Origin: Prevotellaceae bacterium
Lineage (GTDB): Bacteria > Bacteroidota > Bacteroidia > Bacteroidales > UBA932
DNA: 8,677 nt
Assembly (NCBI GenBank): GCA_031275145.1
Contig: JAISPE010000104.1
Coordinates: 1 to 8,677, forward strand
Direction of reading: 5' to 3'
The notes beneath the pieces are model-generated. The model made no database searches. It worked only from the letters and a program-made list of their open reading frames with translations, and had not been told where the DNA came from. Made by a program: the position numbers and the translations under genes. Positions 6,482 to 8,677 of this stretch are shown here, piece by piece (positions within the stretch are counted from its first letter, which is position 1; every line of letters begins with the position of its first letter).

Positions 6482-6750
6482 AAAGGATTTATAAAAATGA
6501 TAAAACCAGCGAATTTGAACCGGTTATTTTAACAGTGAACTTACTGTTTGAAGAAAATTTCATGCCGTTTTTGAATACTTTACGCAGCGGCTTCCTGTTT
6601 CGATATTTTTCAGGGATACTGTTTTTTCTTTGACTTCTTACGATTCCGGTAGCCCGTGAAAGAATACATTCAAAGGAAATATTAAATTTGCAAAAATCTC
6701 GCTCGAAAGGTGCAAAACGTTCTGCAAAAAATAATTTACAAAAAAAACAG
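6482..6750. other. Divergent intergenic region, no gene seen
   Basis: The gap between the tRNA (ends 6439) and the MATE gene (6789) holds the two divergent promoters and about 270 bp otherwise unexplained. Its minus-strand open frame has a composition I do not find convincing as protein. Visible small structures are a palindrome AACCGGTT at about 6517-6524 and a 6-bp hairpin AACAGT/ACTGTT at about 6531-6548. A second TAnnTTTG match, TAAATTTG at 6683-6690 on the plus strand, could be an additional MATE promoter but lacks a spaced TTTG upstream. Confidence 0.4.
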
Positions 6751-6758
6751 TACGTTTG
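6751..6758 (+). promoter_or_regulatory. Putative -7 box of the MATE gene promoter
   Basis: TACGTTTG matches TAnnTTTG exactly and lies 30 bp upstream of the ATG at 6789, leaving a leader of roughly 25 nt. No good TTTG is found 19-21 bp upstream (6728-6731 reads AAAA), so the promoter is only half supported. Confidence 0.45.
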
Positions 6759-6788
6759 CAAAAAAATTTAAAATTGAAAGGAAGAGAA

Positions 6789-8159
6789 ATGAGGCAAACA
6801 ATATCACAGGCAATTCCGGGGTTCGGGAAAATATGGGCTGTATCTTTACCTGTAATGCTAAGTATGCTGGCACAAAATATTATAAATGTAACCGACACCG
6901 CATTTATGGGACGTGTAGGCGAAATAGAATTGGGTGCGGCGGCTATCGGCGGAGTATATTTCCATGTTTTGTTTATGCTTGGTTTCGGCTTTGCCACCGG
7001 TATGCAGATTCTGATTTCGCGCCGTAAAGGAGAAAATAATCCGTCGAAAATCGGTCCGATAATGGAAACCGGATTACTCTTTTTATGGGCGCTGGCGATA
7101 ATACTTATAGCCGGAGCGCAGTGGCTCACGCCGTATATCATGCCGAAAGTTCTTAGCCATGAAACTCTTCTGCAACCGTCGATTAACTTTCTTAACATCC
7201 GGGTATACGGTTTGATTTTCGTTTTTGTGAACGTATCGTTTCGCGCTTTTCATGTCGGAACGACCAGTACCCGCCCGCTCACATACGGTTCGATTATAAT
7301 GGCGATAACCAATATTGTCCTCGATTATATCCTGATATTCGGAAAATTCGGATTTCCGGAAATGGGACTGGAAGGCGCCGCTCTTGCATCCGTTATTTCG
7401 GAAGCCACCGAAGCGTTTTATTTTATTGTGTACAATTCGCGTTCGAAGATACGGAAAACGTACAGGCTGTTTTACTTCAAAAACATGAATTTCACATTGC
7501 TGAAACATACGCTGAATATATCTGTCTTTGTCATGCTTCAATACTTTATTTCGCTGAGTACATGGTTTATATTTTTCATTGTCATAGAGAAAACAGGCGA
7601 GCAAAATCTGGCTTCCTCGAACATTATACGCAGCATATACGGTTTTATAACTATTCCGGTGTGGGCATATTCTGCGGTAACAAGCTCATTCGTAAGCAAT
7701 GCTATCGGAGCAGGATATACGGGACAGGTTACCGCGATTATCTCCAAAATAGCCAGGCTCAGTTTTATCACTTCAGCAGTCATAACCCTGTGCACGGGTC
7801 TTTTGGCCAGGCAGGTATTACTGATATACACGAACAGTACGGAACTTGTAAACCTGTCTTTACTGTCCGTATACGTAATACTCGGCGCAAACATCGTGTT
7901 TTCGTGCAGTTGTGTGTCTTTTAACGGAGTAAGCGGTACGGGAAAAACAAAAACGGCGATGTTCATAGAAATAATCTCACTGGCGCTGTACATGGCAGCC
8001 CTGTATCTGATTGTCTATTATTTCCCCGACAATGTAGCGTTTGCATGGTTCTCGGAATTTGTTTACTGGCTGGGATTATTGATTTTATCATTACTGTATC
8101 TGCGATTCGGCAAATGGCGCAATGCTGGAAGCCTTTTCAATTATACATCAAACGGATGA
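6789..8159 (+). CDS. MATE family multidrug/cation efflux transporter
   Basis: This inner-membrane secondary transporter exports drugs or toxic cations in exchange for Na+ or H+. The protein has 456 residues, the normal length for two MatE repeats with 12 membrane helices. Supporting motifs are TM1 with P21 and N-V-T-D-T-A-F-M-G (conserved acidic D36), the stretch V156-G157…P163 before TM5, and the family hallmark N175-I-V-L-D-Y followed by LIFGKFG-x-P-x-MGLEGAA (182-198), with the matching C-terminal half from about 240. The start is ATG 6789, preceded by AAAGGAAG with AGGA 6 nt upstream, the best ribosome binding site in the window; a TTG at 6756 would add 11 residues that overlap the putative -7 box and is unlikely. 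It is a single-gene unit followed by a hairpin at 8159-8194. The substrate cannot be read from sequence; NorM/DinF-like subgroup assignment is open. Confidence 0.93.
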   Translation: MRQTISQAIPGFGKIWAVSLPVMLSMLAQNIINVTDTAFMGRVGEIELGAAAIGGVYFHVLFMLGFGFATGMQILISRRKGENNPSKIGPIMETGLLFLWALAIILIAGAQWLTPYIMPKVLSHETLLQPSINFLNIRVYGLIFVFVNVSFRAFHVGTTSTRPLTYGSIIMAITNIVLDYILIFGKFGFPEMGLEGAALASVISEATEAFYFIVYNSRSKIRKTYRLFYFKNMNFTLLKHTLNISVFVMLQYFISLSTWFIFFIVIEKTGEQNLASSNIIRSIYGFITIPVWAYSAVTSSFVSNAIGAGYTGQVTAIISKIARLSFITSAVITLCTGLLARQVLLIYTNSTELVNLSLLSVYVILGANIVFSCSCVSFNGVSGTGKTKTAMFIEIISLALYMAALYLIVYYFPDNVAFAWFSEFVYWLGLLILSLLYLRFGKWRNAGSLFNYTSNG

Positions 8160-8194
8160 GAATTGTGCGGTTTTTGCGGAAAACTCACAATTCT
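8159..8194 (+). terminator. Hairpin terminator directly after the MATE gene
   Basis: The last base of the stop codon begins a stem AGAATTGTG/CACAATTCT (8159-8167 with 8186-8194, 9 bp). After a small internal loop a second stem GTTTT/AAAAC (8170-8174 with 8180-8184) closes on the loop TGCGG. Downstream is a T-rich stretch (ATCTTGTTTTATG). The fold and position suit an intrinsic terminator, though the T run is interrupted. Confidence 0.55.
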
Positions 8195-8286
8195 ATCTTG
8201 TTTTATGTATAACAAAATTTGCAGAAACTTTAGTTCGACGAAGTCAATTAACAGATTTTGTAAATTATGAAAATTCTGTTATATTA

Positions 8287-8362
8287 CGCGCGGTACAGTT
8301 TTGTGATAACGGGAGATTGCGGGTCAAGCCCGCAATCCCATATCACAAAACTGTACCGCGCG
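8287..8362. repeat. 76-bp nested palindrome between convergent genes (REP-like element)
   Basis: Two exact 22-bp inverted arms (8287-8308 and 8341-8362; left arm begins CGCGCGGTACAG, right arm ends CTGTACCGCGCG) enclose a second, unrelated palindrome GATTGCGGG/CCCGCAATC (8315-8323 and 8329-8337) around the 5-nt loop TCAAG. In all, 31 bp can pair, broken only by a 6-nt/3-nt internal loop. The core resembles dispersed palindromic repeats I remember from several bacterial genomes; that is recollection, not a search result. It lies between the 3' ends of the MATE gene and the glycosyltransferase gene. Neither side has a T tract, so it is more REP-like than an ordinary terminator, but it could stop or protect both transcripts. 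Confidence 0.8.
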
Positions 8363-8368
8363 AGGAAT

Positions 8369-8400
8369 AATTCTGTCAAAAAAAGAAATTCTGTCAAAAA
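8369..8400. repeat. 14-bp direct repeat pair
   Basis: The 14-mer AATTCTGTCAAAAA occurs at 8369-8382 and again at 8387-8400, a period of 18 bp, immediately right of the large palindrome and just before the 3' end of the glycosyltransferase gene. A related fragment AAATTCTGT lies left of the palindrome at about 8270-8278. Function unknown; it may mark local duplication around the palindrome. Confidence 0.5.
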
Positions 8401-8407
8401 GATCAAC

Positions 8408-8677
8408 TTATGTCATATCAAAAACAAAATGTTTGCTCTGTTTTTCTACGTTTATGCATGCTCTGTTTGTGGAATTTGCATGCTGTATGATTATCTCGTA
8501 ACGCCGTCGTACCGCCTCGATAATACTTTCCCATGACTGGCTTATGCTTTGCGAGGCGGTCAGTCCGACTGCATGCCGTAAATCACTGTGCGACATGATT
8601 TGCCGTATTTTTGCAGCCATTGCGTTTTTGTTGTTTTCAGTAAGGAATCCGTTTATTCCGTCGCAGATAATTTCGGC
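8408..8677 (-). CDS. Glycosyltransferase, GT4/group 1 type, C-terminal fragment (5' end outside window)
   Basis: The frame enters from the right edge and runs 89 codons to the TAA at 8410-8408. It starts AEIICDGINGFLTEN, which is the segment (E-I-I-x-D-G-x-N-G-x-L) that follows the nucleotide-sugar site in the C-terminal Rossmann domain of GT-B group 1 enzymes. This is followed by the usual helical end (MAAKIRQIMSHSDLR…ASQSISQSWESIIEAV). These enzymes transfer sugars from nucleotide donors to lipopolysaccharide, capsule or other glycans, usually at the inner face of the membrane. The catalytic E-x7-E region is outside the window. The last 30 or so residues extend past the common fold and look non-conserved. 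It is convergent with the MATE gene, with the palindrome lying between them. An ATG at 8620 exists but starts inside the conserved domain, so it is not the real start. Confidence 0.75.
   Translation of the reverse strand, partial: AEIICDGINGFLTENNKNAMAAKIRQIMSHSDLRHAVGLTASQSISQSWESIIEAVRRRYEIIIQHANSTNRACINVEKQSKHFVFDMT

Noticed and set aside
6489..6761. 90-codon minus-strand frame between the tRNA and the MATE gene
   Set aside because: The composition is not protein-like, no family is recognised, and its start would lie inside the MATE promoter box.
7926..7952. Walker A-like GVSGTGKT in the MATE protein (residues 380-387)
   Set aside because: It lies in a conserved loop of the C-terminal MatE repeat, where relatives carry similar G-x-G-x-T sequences. 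No Walker B or ATPase context exists.
8122..8370. 82-codon plus-strand frame after the MATE gene
   Set aside because: It starts inside the MATE coding region and reads through both hairpins; no family resemblance.
1..8677. CRISPR array, toxin-antitoxin pair, prophage, integrase or defence genes
   Set aside because: I looked for regularly spaced repeats, recombinase motifs and small paired genes on both strands and found none.

Overview
The window looks like a chromosomal segment of a Bacteroidales bacterium (phylum Bacteroidota) of moderate-to-low GC content. Three things point there. The ClpP, ClpX, trigger factor and ArgD sequences match what I remember of Bacteroides-type proteins. Several start sites are preceded by the phylum-specific promoter pattern TTTG / TAnnTTTG instead of a -35/-10 pair. 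Most genes lack a strong Shine-Dalgarno sequence. The species cannot be named from this sequence alone.

Layout. Minus strand, from left: the nearly complete 3' part of argD (1-1122, runs off the left edge); a 275-bp gap with a pentanucleotide array at the argD start; an orphan lipoprotein gene (1398-2159) with its own promoter; a 533-bp stretch with no convincing gene, holding a terminator hairpin and an open frame without a start codon; then a tight protein quality-control cluster. In transcription order that cluster is tRNA-Leu(UAG) (6439-6357), tig (6278-4818), clpP (4821-4147), clpX (4150-2909) and a 59-residue winged-helix protein (2872-2693). A divergent intergenic region (6440-6788) separates the tRNA promoter from a plus-strand MATE efflux gene (6789-8159). 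The right edge holds the C-terminal end of a minus-strand GT4-type glycosyltransferase (8408-8677), convergent with the MATE gene. Between those two lie a terminator-like hairpin, an almost perfect 76-bp palindrome and a short direct repeat.

How the genes work together. Trigger factor folds nascent chains at the ribosome, ClpP is the proteolytic chamber and ClpX the unfoldase that feeds it. tig/clpP and clpP/clpX are each joined by 4-bp ATGA overlaps, which implies translational coupling and matched synthesis. The tRNA promoter is the only clear promoter upstream of tig, so tRNA and chaperone/protease mRNA may share a transcript. The small winged-helix gene at the end of the cluster is a candidate regulator or passenger. 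ArgD (arginine synthesis), the lipoprotein (cell envelope), the MATE pump (inner membrane export) and the glycosyltransferase (envelope glycans) appear to be independent neighbours.

No clearly new multi-gene system is visible. The points most worth a second look are the nested 76-bp palindrome, the small winged-helix protein attached to the clp operon, and the structured leader and repeat array at the argD start.
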